A stretch of DNA of 26,219 nucleotides, taken from positions 1 to 26,219 of the forward strand of contig NCSJ02000471.1 of assembly GCA_002812745.2 (NCBI GenBank), read 5' to 3'. A program made the position numbers and the translations under genes. The stretch comes from Scytalidium lignicola (taxonomy: Eukaryota; Ascomycota; Leotiomycetes). The notes under the pieces were generated by a model. The model ran no database searches, had not been told where the DNA came from, and was given only the letters and a program-made list of their open reading frames with translations. Below are positions 9,801 through 20,633 of the stretch, one piece after another (positions within the stretch are counted from its first letter, which is position 1; each line of letters opens with the position of its first letter).

Positions 9801-10431
9801 ATGTCTCAAGCAGATGACTCCGAAGGGCTGCTTAGTCTAGATAATGCTGAGTGGCACCTTGCAAATGAGCAGAGGATAGCTGCTATTGAACTTCAGAGGG
9901 AGAAGGTTCAGGACCTAGAACAGAGACGGCAAAGTGCAAATCAACATAGGGCAGAACTAGAACTCCAAAGAGAGAAGGATGACGTATTAAATTATAAAGA
10001 GGGGATTCGAGAGCTAGACCGTCAAGCACGCTAGCATTGGCTTGATGATGCTGCTCAGCGACAAGCAGAGAAATTAGCTGCGGTTGAGCTCCGGAGGGAT
10101 AAAGAGTTAACGCTCCAAAGGGAAAAGAATGAACAGCGAGACCTAAAAGAAAAGACTCGAGCGGGAGACCGACAGCGTCAGCTTGGTGAAAATGCTGCTA
10201 GGCGAGCTGAGGTGCGAAGAGTAAAAGAACAACAAGAAGCTGAGCGTGGGAAGAGGTCGAGACTTAAGTCTTGCTATTGTCCAGCACACTCAGGGAACCT
10301 GGCGTTTACGAGATGAAGCCCGTGCTACGAAACTTCGTGGGGAGAATGTACTACAGGACGAAGCTGATATGAGAGCTACAGGCCGCTCCAAGCGTCCGGC
10401 GGATACTCGGCAGGCTATGGGGTCAGGGTGA
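9801..10431 (+). pseudogene. Charged coiled-coil protein of the Helitron-like unit
   Basis: Starting at an ATG (9801), the frame encodes a very charged helical protein with repeated Leu-Gln-Arg-Glu-Lys blocks, e.g. ELQREKVQDLEQRR, ELELQREKDDVL, LTLQREKNEQRDLKEK. This is a long coiled coil of about 160 residues. A TAG at 10032-10034 (likely CAG originally) interrupts it. Past about 10246 the sensible frame changes by +1 and continues to TGA at 10429-10431 with a Lys/Arg-rich tail (GRSKRPADTRQ), so there is also a small indel. It lies on the same strand as, and about 90 bp before, the Rep-helicase. It may be the N-terminal part of that protein or a separate accessory ORF. No named family is recognised. 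Confidence 0.5.
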
Positions 10432-10517
10432 TTAGATGGTGGACGATCAAGGTAAGGGTGCTGACCTAGATCTAGAAATCCTGATGATAATTAATTTGCA
10501 GCATGAGAAAGCCTTGA

Positions 10518-13500
10518 CGGTTAAACCTTGACTTTGATAACGAGATCTTGTCTTTTCTTAAACAAGAATTTGAATATATGGGGGATGTTTCGTCGACATT
10601 CCTAGAGGAGATTAAGCCAAGTAACCAGATGTCTTGTATGAGAGCCTACCAAGGAGTAATTGCACATGCTTCTAAACGACTACCTTATGGGATCTGTGAG
10701 GGGTTATTCCAGGAAGATCATGCTCTTTCCATTTCTCTTCAAGACGAGAATCTGTTACACTATCTACAAGTTTCTCAAACTAGTCTGGACTCTTGGTCGG
10801 TTATTAACAGTCGACTATTTGTATGTCTGACTTGCAACTCTTGCATTGCAAATAACAAGGTCCTGCCCTTGTCAGCTAGAAACTTTGTGAACTGGTTGTT
10901 CTGCTAAGAGTATCCTGCTGCTTTGAGAGACCTTAATACTGTCGAAGAACGGTTCATTGCTCGTGTGTATGTTATTGGTGCTTTCCTGAAACTTACCTCT
11001 GGTGCACAGAAGGGTATCAGCTACAAGGGTGCACAAGGCCATTACATTGCCATAAAGCAGGACCCGAGCAACATCCTTTCAATTTTGCCTATCAAGAGAC
11101 TACAAGATTACACTACCATTACGGTGAGTTGGGAGCAAGAGACTCCACCGTCAGAGGAGAACCTTGCTTGCTTCTGCTCAGTTAACAAGAATAAGGTTTT
11201 GCAGGCCTTATTGTGGCTTTGTGCTAATAACCCTGTGTATAAGTCAGTAACGATCGACTATGAGGTGTTAGAATCCTGGCCTCAGGATCATATCCTCCAG
11301 GATATTCGAGACGCTTTCCTTGCTTTGCAGACTGACCTAGCTTTTACTAGCAAAGATGAGCAGGAGGGCTATGCAACTTCTCTGCAGGATGGCTTGTTTG
11401 AAAATGAGCTTGATGCAGAGTTGGAAGTTCCGGAGCCGGGCACGATTGTCAGCAAGTTGTTCTTTTCTGACTTCCACGGCCAGGATCCACAGGATACTTC
11501 TGCCCTGCTAGCTAGTCTTCAAGCAGTTCTTGAGAGTAGAGATTCTGAGGCTGCACACAGCATGTCTGAGAGAGACAGTGCAAGCTCTAGTCTAGAGCCT
11601 CCACTTGATCTGGTCAATCTACACATCTCTTATAAGAGTGTGCCAGGCTTACTAGTCCTTGACTCCTTCACTGATCCAGTGTACTTTACTGGTGCTTCCC
11701 CAACTTTGTTTTTATATGGTGTTAGGGGACATCTAGGTAACATACATAGAAATCGACCTCAAAAAGTGTCACTTTAAGAATTTGCTAAATACACTATGTT
11801 GCATCACTCCTATTTGTTTGTAATACCTTTTCAATCGTATATAAAGTCACTAACATTATAGATTTTCCCAACATTATAATTTTATGTTTTATCTTTAGAA
11901 TCTAATTTTCATCCGACAAACATGTCTTGGCAATTATCTCCAGGTTAAAAAGGGTTACTAAGCCGCTGTTAACGCAGATCTCACAAGGTTAACTAAGGAT
12001 GAGCCATATACTGTTGTTACTCAATTTCAAAACAAGGTCAAGATATTAAACCTAGTGATTTATACCTTAATCAATAACATGAAAATCATTTTATCCTTCA
12101 ATCTAAAGTTCTATAGCAAAAAGATTAGATTGTGGAATCTTATTTTCAGAAAAATTAGACGTTTAGGAATTCTACTTATCTAGTTTACTCTTAATCCTCA
12201 TGATATAAGGAATATCTTTGTGGTGAAGTTGGCTAGGGAAGATGTTGTGTTAGACAATGTAAGGGTTAAGTCATGCTTACTTAAGTTAACACTGAAGAAC
12301 CCAAGTCTGGTAGCTTAGTACTTTCATACTATTATTATTGCCTTCTTTGACTGCTTCTTTAAGTGTCTTTCTGGAGAAGTAAGGATCTTTGGTATTGTCT
12401 TGTCTTATTTTGGAGTAGTAGAGTTGACGACCTGTATGATGTTACATCTATATGGTTTTGCCTGGCTGTCTAGGAATTTTAGTGCTGCAAACTTATCTCA
12501 GAGACTAGTTTCTGACATCCAATTTAGAGATCATGTTATTACTTACATACAATCAATAGTTAAAGAGATAGTTGATCTTACTTTTAGTCAGCGATTTGCT
12601 GCAAGTGAACCTCCTAGTTTAGCTACCTTCAACATGCCAGACAATATGACTCCAGAGGCTTTTAAGAATGCCTTGAACATCGACTTTAACAATGTTACTG
12701 TTAAAGTTCAAATGCATGTCCACTCTTATACATGTACCAAATATCAAAGGAAGGATATGAAAGCTCACCTTGAGACTCAGCAGAAAGAAAATGAGCAATA
12801 TAAGCTTATTGACATCCAGCCGACACCACCAGTTCAGCAGCCGAAATCATAATGAGCTCTTCTACAGATTTGTCGATTCTTGTTTCCAAAACCACTAGTC
12901 TTAAAGTCGGTTGTAATCGCCGAAGGTTTTATCTGAATACAGAGAAATCATCAGTTCATAAATAAGTACAACCTTGTTATCTCTTCTGCAATCAAGTATA
13001 ATCACAACATCAATTTTACGTTTTTTGTACATAAGATCTTTGCTTTCATCTACTATACAACCAACTATATTACAAAGTCTCAAACCAATTATGGCCAACT
13101 TATACTTGCTGCTGCTGTTCTAAAGAAAGCTCAAGAAGTTACTGAGGCTAAAGCAGTTGCAGATGTTGGGTTGCTAGTCCCTAAGCCTCTGGATATAGCT
13201 AAGTTTGCGCTGAAGGCGTATCACAGGTTTACAAGAGATACAGAGGTTAGAGCGCTTGTAGTTGCCCATTTCCTTCTTAACCAACCTTTGTTCTACATGC
13301 TACAAGGAGGCTAGTCTGTTATCATTAACTTTTACTAGGTGAAGGGTGCTTTCCAAACTGCACTTGCTGTATTATTGGGCGATTCTAATCTTGATATTAC
13401 TATAACAGAGGTTGAATAGTACATTGAATTTGATTTGGAAAGCCACTGTCCTTCTTTATATGAGAACTACAGAAAACGTGGACTAAGACTAGCAAGCTTT

Positions 13501-15942
13501 TGCTTCTATGAATACACTTCTCAAATTTTTGTCTAGACCTTTGCAACTGCAGCAGGTCGTAGTATGTGTTTCATGTTCGAAAATACATATCCACAGCACA
13601 CAACTTATGTGCAAGTGTCAGTAAATTCTAGAGAAAGTCTAATGATGCCTTCCTTATGCAAGAGCTTTACAAGATTTCGAGATAATGATAATAATGTTCT
13701 TTCTAGTACATCTAGGACTTAGGATAAGATTGATAAGACTTTACTTGGGTTGTTTTATCCTTAGAATAGACTACCTTTGGATTTTCGAGAAGACTAACTC
13801 CAGGATCTTAAAGCCTGTGAATATAAGAACACTTACATCTAGGACTTAGTTGTAAAATCTCTGCCCTTATATCTAATGCACTTATCTCAGAATGTTCTAC
13901 TCTTATGACGGAGTAAAGAAGCTGCTGATAAAGATTGGAAAGAATAAGGTATTGAATTTAACGACTATTTAGAAACTACAGATCATAATACTTACAATGA
14001 TGAGGAAGAGGATAACATTGATCTTGATTTTACTATGCTCCTTTCTACACAACACCATCTGCTCTAGGCAGCTTTAGATGTCCATGGTGATGTAAACTAT
14101 GGCATTAATAGGTTATGAGTATTGCTTGATCCATTAAACACTAGCATACATTTCTGTGAAAGTGTAATAGTTAAGGCTTAGGGCAAAGAACTTCAGTTGT
14201 ACTCAGAAGCTAAAGCTGAAGCCTGCAATGGCATGCCCTTGTTATCAACTGCTGATCAATCAGCCTCCTTAGTCCTGTCTCTTGACCTCTTACCTCTTGC
14301 CACAGCCTTGTTACCCACTTTACAAGTTATGTTTTATGTTATCCTTATTACAAACTCTGTAGTTTCTCTGATCAAGAGCTAGTACCAACTTAATAACAAG
14401 CAGACGCTTGTAATCTAAGCTTTATTCAACTGGATTCTACATCTTATTCTGATCAATACTGTCAAAGATCAATTCCTGCTTTACATTGGGGGTGTCAGGG
14501 GCGTCAGAAAGACTTATTTGATTAAAGCTTTTCTTTTGGCCTCTCCATTCTCAAGAGACAAGAAGACATTCTCTTAACAGCTTCAACTAGGGCTGCAACA
14601 GCAAACATTGGTGGCTTAACTTACCATTCTACTCTTGCTTTATATGAGAACTAACTTATATGCCTTGTGACAAAATTGAGACTTGCTCTTAAAAAGTTCT
14701 TTATCGTTGATAAGATTAGCATGACCAGGCTTAAGACCTTTGTTCAAGTAAACGACTGCTGCAATGCTATATAAGATCCAAACAAAGAGGGATTAACTGT
14801 CTTTGGCAGCCTTCTCATTGTTATATTTTTGGGGGACTTCAATCAATTTACCCTTATAACAGCTTATATGATTTGGAGGCAGGATATCTTTTATAATCTA
14901 GTGCTTTAAGCAGGAAAATCAATTTAGAACTAATTTAATAAGATTGTTCTTCTTACAGAACAGATGTATTAAGCAGAAGATCTTCTATTCCAAGTTATAT
15001 TGGAAAGAGCATACTCTGCAACTTTGACAGAGGAAGATGTGGCCGTCTTAAATTCCTAGACCATGGTTGTAAGAGTAGCAAGCGGAGAAGTTTTACCAGA
15101 TTAGGCTATAATCTGGATTAATTAACTTCAGGAAGATGTGAACCTTACACAACTCGAAATCTTTGTCAAAAAGAATGCTTAAAAAATATATTTGTTCCTA
15201 GGTCAGCATGATCTGCCAAAAGCAATTGTAATTGATTATGCACTTCTTATCAGGATGATGTTCTAAGTAAGGGAAGCAAGTAAACTCAAAGGGCCTGGTT
15301 TCCTTGCTTTTACCAAAGGGATGCTAGTTATGCTTTTACAAAATACAAGAACTAGCTCAGGTTTAGTTAATAGTATGACTGCAACTGTAGAAAGAGTAAT
15401 TTTAGATATAAACATGCATTGTACGTATCTATTTCTGTTTATCTATTGCATGTTGACCCTTTTAAGCTACATGGATAGAGTTAAACAACTTATACATCTT
15501 ATACACTTCCTTGTTTCTGTGCATCCTTGTACACCTTACTTACGAGCATAATCTCTTATTCTTTAACCTCCTTAAGACATTTGTCCTAATCTTATCAATT
15601 GAAATGACAGGAGAGATCTCTGAAATGTCAAATCTTCCATTCTATAGGCATCAAGTTCTTGTAATCTTAGGGTTTGCAATCACAGATTACAAATGCTAAG
15701 GTTCTACATTTAACAACCTCATTGTTGATTTGACATTTTCCGCTTAGCGTAGTCTTAGTGAACATAAAAAATGGACTTCGATCAATGTCCAACTAAGAAG
15801 ATTGAGATCACTCTCTGGTGTGTGGTTACGAGAACTGATTACACTTGTTGATCTCTAAGCTTTTCCTTACAAGGACCTCCAAATTGAAATGTTACGTTTA
15901 GAGAATATCGAATGAGACACACTTCGATCGTGGGCTTCTTAA
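10518..15942 (+). pseudogene. Helitron Rep-helicase with DUF6570-like region, decayed
   Basis: The element's replication initiator and helicase. Order of remnants: a Cys pair and YLGI-like zinc region, CNSCIANN (about 10830-10860); a DUF6570-like segment, DLNTVEERFIARVYVIGAFL, then GHYIAIKQDP (10926-11070); the Rep/Helitron-like N domain with YFGVVE and MMLHLYGFAW (12400-12470), where a HxH motif now reads HLY; then the Rep catalytic YYTTNYITKSQ (13051-13083), with its Tyr and Lys intact. The helicase follows: Walker A GGVRGVRKTY (14488-14517, two Gly changed to Arg); motif II reading VDKISM (Glu to Lys); FLGDFNQF; LTEQMYQAED with one stop inside; GMLVMLLQNTRTSSGLVN; FAITDYKC followed by a stop; and RLRSLSGVWLRELITLVD. 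It ends with TAA at 15940-15942. Many TAA/TAG codons and at least one 1-nt deletion near 14565 disable it. Confidence 0.88.
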
Positions 15943-16212
15943 TATTACATACCATACCTGCTTTTTAAAGTAAGGTCACATGTTACTGACATCACAACAT
16001 GCCTAGGAAAAGCAAACACCGAAAAAGCAACTACGAAAAGAGGGGTAAAAAGAGTTTTACTCTTTCAATAATCTTACTATTCNTTTTTTTTCTCCCTCAC
16101 TTTAAAATCCTTTTGTTGCAGCAGTCAAGGAGAGCAAGGTCCTCAAATTCACTTTGGATCTTTTACATTGTTCCTCAAACCGTCACGGCTATATCTCTAT
16201 AATTCCTCGAAG
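15943..16212. other. Spacer between Rep-helicase and downstream ORF
   Basis: It contains a weak inverted repeat CATGTT(11 nt)AACATG followed by CCTAG near 15975-15997, and a short hairpin AAAGAGT/ACTCTTT near 16050-16066. A single N precedes a T run at 16083. Either could mark a transposon end, but neither is conclusive. Confidence 0.4.
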
Positions 16213-17152
16213 ATGCCTATAGTTACACACGACAGACGAGGAAAGAGGACTAGAGAGAGCATGGAGGAAGCTGAAGACCTTGACATACAATTAGGAAAGG
16301 AGGCTAGCTACACAGACTTGGTACGTTGTTGGTTGAAAACCTTGTTGCCTCATAATAAGAGGTCTGCAATAACCCTCATCTATCACGCTGAGATCAACAA
16401 TCTAGACACTGAGCCCTAGTCCCTCAAGCGCACTGTTACCCCAGGATCCTTCCTCATCCTACAAAGAATAAAAGACGCCATCTACCCCTCCTCCTCAATC
16501 GTCCTTAAGTCGAGTACCAAATATCAAATACTTCCAGGACCAGGAGATCTTTGTGGAAAATCTTGCAGAACTTGTCCCTCTACTCAGTTAAGACCTTATA
16601 CCAAGGATGACAATGAGGTGGCTGTCATATGACGACCCCGAGGAAGAATATACTGATGAACACCCATATGTAAAGTTTGGGATGATCTTGATAGGAGAAC
16701 TCAGAGCATTTCTCAACTTAAAAATTGTAGAGAACCATTTTAGTCCAGAAAAACCAGAATTCTCTTTGCAACTACTAGTAGAAGATTCAACGCTGAGCAT
16801 CCTGAAGGATCTGCTGTCCCGTCATGAGGAAGGATATACCATCAACAATCCTTTAAGGATTAAGGTTCCTGAATTAGAGCTCTTGTCAGACTTATTCAAC
16901 AGCGGCAATCCATTTCCTGATGGATTTGACGGTACTTCTACTACTGACACTGATGATGGACCAGCTTTATCAGCTTCTGCTTTTACTGCAGGTGACAAAG
17001 TCGCAGTTCAGGCGTGGTTCGGAAGTTACAATTTTAACAACAGGTCTGGACTAACCTTCAGGTTGCTGAAATTGTGGAGGTTACAACCAGGTGTTTCTGG
17101 ATCTCCAAGTCAAGGCAGGGACCCAATCACTCCACGTAAGAGAAGGGGGTGA
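16213..17152 (+). pseudogene. Helitron-associated ORF2, OB-fold-like C-terminus, function unknown
   Basis: ATG at 16213 opens a frame of about 313 residues after two lesions. The first is TAG at 16417-16419 in place of a likely Gln. The second is a frame change near 16629 inside ATAT, consistent with loss of one AT dinucleotide. The N-terminal part includes ASYTDLVRCWLKTLLPHNKR and a CGKSCRTC cysteine cluster. The second part has an acidic stretch DDPEEEYTDEHP, a Ser/Thr/Asp-rich linker (TSTTDTDDGPALSASAF), then GDKVAVQAWFGSYNF and SGLTFRLLKLWRL, and a basic tail TPRKRRG. The closing pattern of a strand entering a conserved turn and ending in RLLKLWRL is reminiscent of OB-fold single-strand DNA-binding proteins such as the RPA1-like proteins of plant Helitrons. 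That is an inference from pattern, not a family match. Sequence is much less decayed than the helicase before it. Confidence 0.5.
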
Positions 17153-17526
17153 GTGAAATAGCCATGTGACAGACGTGCTACAAGTAAGACTCCTTCTGTT
17201 ATAGAGGACATTACAGGCTACCTAGGAAGCACATTTACCTGAATTCCTTATGTTTCTTTTTTCGACGGTAAGTCCTTCAGTTAATCGTTACTGCTTCAAA
17301 CAATAATACTATTTGCCTACATTCGAACATACGTATCCCAATCGCGTGATTACTGACAGTACGAAGGCTTCGTGCGAGCCGCAGGCTAGCACTCTCGTGT
17401 CGCGGACACGTAAGATGTCAGCTCACACTAGCCAAAGACCGTTAGCCGGTTGGATAAGAAGTATCAGCTGGGGTGGCGATCTTGCATGGAAATGCATGAC
17501 ACAGTGGCATCATTTTGTAAGTATTA
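17153..17526. other. Spacer with hairpin cluster before pogo-type element
   Basis: There is no credible gene; an 83-codon open frame at 17313-17564 runs into the transposon TIR and encodes no motif. Composition is balanced in GC compared with the flanks. The distinctive content is the inverted-repeat cluster at 17361-17410. The last two bases (17525-17526, TA) are the target duplication of the next element. Confidence 0.55.
17361..17410. repeat. Three adjacent hairpins
   Basis: ACGAAG-G-CTTCGT (17361-17373) is a perfect 6-bp inverted repeat. GTGCGAGCC-GCA-GGCTAGCAC (17372-17392) has 9-bp arms with one mismatch, which is a C-to-A difference on one arm. CGTGTC-GCG-GACACG (17396-17410) is a perfect 6-bp stem with a 3-nt loop. 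The first two overlap by two bases. Such a cluster could be a Helitron 3' terminus or part of a small non-autonomous element. No CTRR follows at the usual spacing; the next CTAG is near 17427-17430. Confidence 0.55.
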
Positions 17527-17660
17527 ATCGTCGGGCCTCAGGCACGCACATTGCCCGACTTTAGTCGCATTCGCTCCTAGTCGGTGGAAGCGAATGTGGT
17601 CGCAAAGCGAATGTGGTCGCCTATTTTTTTTCTATGGGAAACCCACACAAATTGAATACT
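17527..17660 (+). repeat. Left terminal inverted repeat of pogo-type element
   Basis: It matches the right end in inverted orientation, from ATCGTCGGGC through the CCTATTTTTTTT tract to the ACACAAATTGAATA block. It carries a duplicated GCGAATGTGGTCGC word. It stops three bases before the transposase stop codon. Confidence 0.88.
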
Positions 17661-17662
17661 AA

Positions 17663-19727
17663 TTACCATAACTTGACATATCCACTCTTATCCAGTTCCT
17701 CTGAATCTGATGAATCCCCTGAATCACTGAAATTGCTTGAACTGTAATCAATTTCTCCTTCCAAATCTAAGCGTATATAACTCTCCATTGAGGCATCGCT
17801 TGCCCCTCCTTCCTGCTCTTGCTCCTGCTCCTACTCCTGCTCCTGCTCTAGCTCTTCCAGTGGCTCAGGCCTTGCAAAGCTTGTTCTGATTGGTTGTTGA
17901 ACAGGAGTTTGAGGTAGCCTATAACATAGAATATCTGCTAAATCAGCTGTAAGTATAACTGAAGGTTTCTGATCAATTGGCTCCTTGCCAAGCTCTATGA
18001 AGGGTAGTAGAGTATACTCCTTATACAGCTTAAGAACACCCATTACACCACGAGGAAGCTGTTTAATTACTTTCTTTCTGAATGCCTCCTTCTTATACTA
18101 TGCTACCCATGCAGCCTTTTGATTTTTTCTCTCCTTATTAGCTATTTGATGTAATATTCTAACTTCTTTATTAGCTGCTTTTTATACTTCTTTGTGATCC
18201 TTCTCCTGTTTCATAGCCTATGCTTGTTCTTGTGTTAATTCTCCTCCTTTTTAAAGCCTTTTCCTATTGGATGGCTTTTTTGTTATAAGATCTTGTATTT
18301 GTTAATATACTATATTATGTTCAAGCTTAATAAGTTTGCTTTTATCTAATATTGATTTAGAACCATGAGTAAAGGAATTAAACTTGCGTTAAGATGAAAA
18401 GCTTAACAGATCTATAATCTTTGGTTTTAACTTTTTAAGCTGATATTAAACTTGTTGAATAGTTATAAGAGTTCTTAGTATAAGTAATTCAGGTTCTTTA
18501 ATCATTGTTTTAAGCTTATTTTTAATATATTTCTTCATAAGGGTAAAGGTTGCCTTCTTGTCAATAAGTTATATGCTAGCCTTTTTAAAAGCATTCTGAA
18601 TAGTAACTTTCTTGAAGGTTTGCTTATGAATCCTTAGTAGATTATAAAAGAAAGAAGTTATAATATATTTGAAATCAAGTGATTTAATAGTACTTTATAC
18701 AACTTTATTGTATTAATGCTTATATGGTTAAAATACTCNTACATCAAGAGGTTGAATACAATNTGTTAAATGAGCAGGAAATGTAAATNNNACTATATTA
18801 TTTTTNTAAGTTAATAAGGTGAAATCAGGATTNATATNATTNNTTTNATTGTCNATTAATAATAGCTTATATAATTGATTAANGCTTGTATTTNTATGTT
18901 GAATAAAGTNCTTTAAGAATTGTANANTAATATCATTGATTNTATANNTATTCTNTGATAAATAAANTACTTTTAAATNCTTTAATTAATCCTNATACNA
19001 TGATANNATATGATATTTACCTTGAANAATANNTATANNTANTATAAAAGNAATTCNATTANNANAAATAGTCTTAATTATAATTACAGATTGACAATTT
19101 TCAAGGNTTAAAGAATAAAGNTAATANAATNTTAACCTTGAATTATAATAATAATTATANTAATANATAAATCCNTACTTTAATTAATTCAATTANAANT
19201 AATACCTNTACACCTTTAAGANAANTAATANAAAATCCTAATTCGTCGAAATTNTATAAATTNTACTTATGGATATTATATTTTTTGAGGGTTATTGTGT
19301 AATNATTAAANTAATNATTAACNTCTTTCAGATCTTGAGNAATAACATGTTTTTGAGNAATAGGTTTAGTCTTAATTTTNTNAAGTAAAGGTTNACNTTT
19401 CCATTACTTGCNAAACCAAGANTNAGAAGGTGGAGATTGATTAGCTTGTTTTCNAAGATAGNTAATAGNTGTAAATATGATCTCCTTGGTAAGAAGCTAN
19501 CNATGCTGAAGGTATGACTTNATAAAGGTATNTACAGNTTNTTCNTGACTANTTGTCAGGATTTTGTTTTGACCTCNAGCTGAAGGTTAGTTACNTNGTC
19601 NAATGGCCATATTCAGAGTTGATTTATTGATTTTGAATAGCTTGGCAGTTACAGATTGGCTCTCAGTAGGGTTCTCAGCAAGCTAATCTTTTGCCTTACG
19701 AACATGCTCTTTAGTAGGCGTAGGCAT
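17663..19727 (-). pseudogene. Pogo/Fot1 transposase, decayed
   Basis: The frame starts at ATG 19725-19727 with MPTPTKEHVRKAKD, a stop (TGG to TAG type), then LAENPTESQSV and FKINKSTL. This is the N-terminal helix-turn-helix (psq-type) region of fungal pogo transposases, which binds the TIR. At about 19321-19380 the frame reads KIKTKPI..QKHVI..QDL, the CENP-B-type DNA-binding domain. The DDE catalytic core (about 18400-19260) is too full of Ns and stops to read. Near the 3' end a frame gives ELGKEPIDQKPSVI and PQTPVQQPIRTSFARPEP, a Glu-Gln repeat with a TAG inside it (about 17812-17850), and the terminal YVKLW before TAA (17663-17665). About 690 codons is within the range for this family. Confidence 0.82.
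17812..17850 (-). repeat. Hexanucleotide microsatellite coding Glu-Gln
   Basis: Tandem CCTGCT units on the plus strand encode alternating Glu and Gln in the transposase tail. One unit reads CCTACT, giving an in-frame TAG. This is the expected result of one G-to-A change on the coding strand. Confidence 0.75.
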
Positions 19728-19782
19728 ATTACTGTAAGAATGGAATATATTTTGAACAGTAAGAATATGCAGAGGGNTATTC

Positions 19783-19916
19783 AATTTGTGTNGGTTTCCC
19801 ATGGNAAAAAAAATAGGCGACCACATTCNCTTTGCNACCGACNNNNANNNCCACCGACTANGAGNCNNGNAATGCGACTAAAGTCGGGCANATGCGCGTG
19901 CCTGAGGCCCGACGAT
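19783..19916 (-). repeat. Right terminal inverted repeat of pogo-type element
   Basis: It is the inverted counterpart of 17527-17660 and ends GAGGCCCGACGAT before TA. It contains many Ns, several falling where the left copy has the G of a CpG. It lacks a clean second copy of the 14-base word present in the left TIR. Confidence 0.85.
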
Positions 19917-19945
19917 TATTTATATTTTCTTTTTAGTTTACAAAT

Positions 19946-20147
19946 TGTTAGTAGATTATTCGTTTGTAGTCATGTGCTGGGCATGTGTAATGTAGACTAG
20001 TCTAGATTAGGCAATAAGAGCTTATGAAGTTGTTATAGCTTTACAATACTCTTATTCCCCTTTGATAACAACAAACTACCATGAAAGTATAAATAGTATA
20101 TTATATAGAGTTATATACTATACTACATGTTACAAGTAGAACTAACA
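19946..20147 (+). repeat. 5' LTR of Copia element
   Basis: It begins TGTTAG and ends CTAACA, perfect 6-bp inverted ends. It contains GTAGACTAGTCTAGATTA and the block CAATAAGAGCTT. The sequence right after it, TTGATTAATCTGT, is where a tRNA primer site would lie, but I cannot match it to a tRNA. Confidence 0.93.
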
Positions 20148-20633
20148 TTGATTAATCTGTACTTACAAATCAGGAAATTGTAATAAGTGTTTGTATAAGT
20201 ATATCTATAACTCTCTTACACTCTAATTTCAAGTAATGACATTGTCTGTATAAACGCATTTATAACTCCTTTACATATATCAATTACTTTAGTTGAAGGA
20301 GGGAAATATACTATTTCTTGCCAAGTTACAAAGTAATTAGCCATTTAACCATTATATTCTACAAATCATTCTTTATTACTTTTATTTATTACTACTTGTA
20401 AAAGGATATCATAACAAAGTCAAACACTTATTTAAAAGAATCAATAGCATCATAAGTATTTATCAATAATGTTATTATACATAACAACATCCTTATAATA
20501 TACTTATACTCATTACATTTGAATTACAAGAATTCAAGGAGTTATAAAAGAAGACTCTAATAGCAAAAGCATAAGAAAGGCAAATTGTATAACATTAATC
20601 AACAAATAGGAAAATAAAATAATAATAATTATT

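Larger units (their letters stand above)
9801..17152 (+). mobile_element. Helitron-like rolling-circle transposon, termini unresolved
   Basis: The extent given covers the coding content only. It comprises an N-terminal coiled-coil ORF, a Rep-helicase gene and a downstream ORF, all on the plus strand and in tight order. Helitrons end in 5' TC and 3' CTRR preceded by a hairpin and insert between A and T. I could not identify a convincing pair. Candidate 3' signals are CCTAG near 15992-15996 after a weak hairpin (CATGTT...AACATG), which would exclude the downstream ORF, and the hairpin cluster at 17361-17410. Decay is mild left of about 11770 and severe from 11800 to 15900. Confidence 0.7.
17527..19916. 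mobile_element. Fot1/pogo-type DNA transposon, 2390 bp, full length
   Basis: Both ends carry the same inverted terminus ATCGTCGGGCCTCAGGCACG, flanked by TA on each side (17525-17526 and 19917-19918), the TA target duplication of Tc1/mariner-pogo elements. The inverted repeats extend inward for about 130 bp, to about 17660 and about 19783. The left TIR has GCGAATGTGGTCGC twice (17590-17603 and 17607-17620). The interior holds one minus-strand transposase relic. Dense Ns cover 18739-19870. Confidence 0.92.

Noticed and set aside
12901..13098. 65-codon minus-strand ORF
   Set aside because: It lies opposite the Rep domain, which has recognisable catalytic residues on the plus strand, so it is a shadow.
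15975..15997. Helitron 3' terminus (hairpin plus CCTAG)
   Set aside because: The stem is only 6 bp with an 11-nt loop, the CTAG is followed by G not T, and it would exclude ORF2. I kept it as a candidate, not a call.
17313..17564. 83-codon ORF ending inside the TIR
   Set aside because: It crosses the TA insertion boundary of the pogo-type element and so cannot be an ancestral gene.
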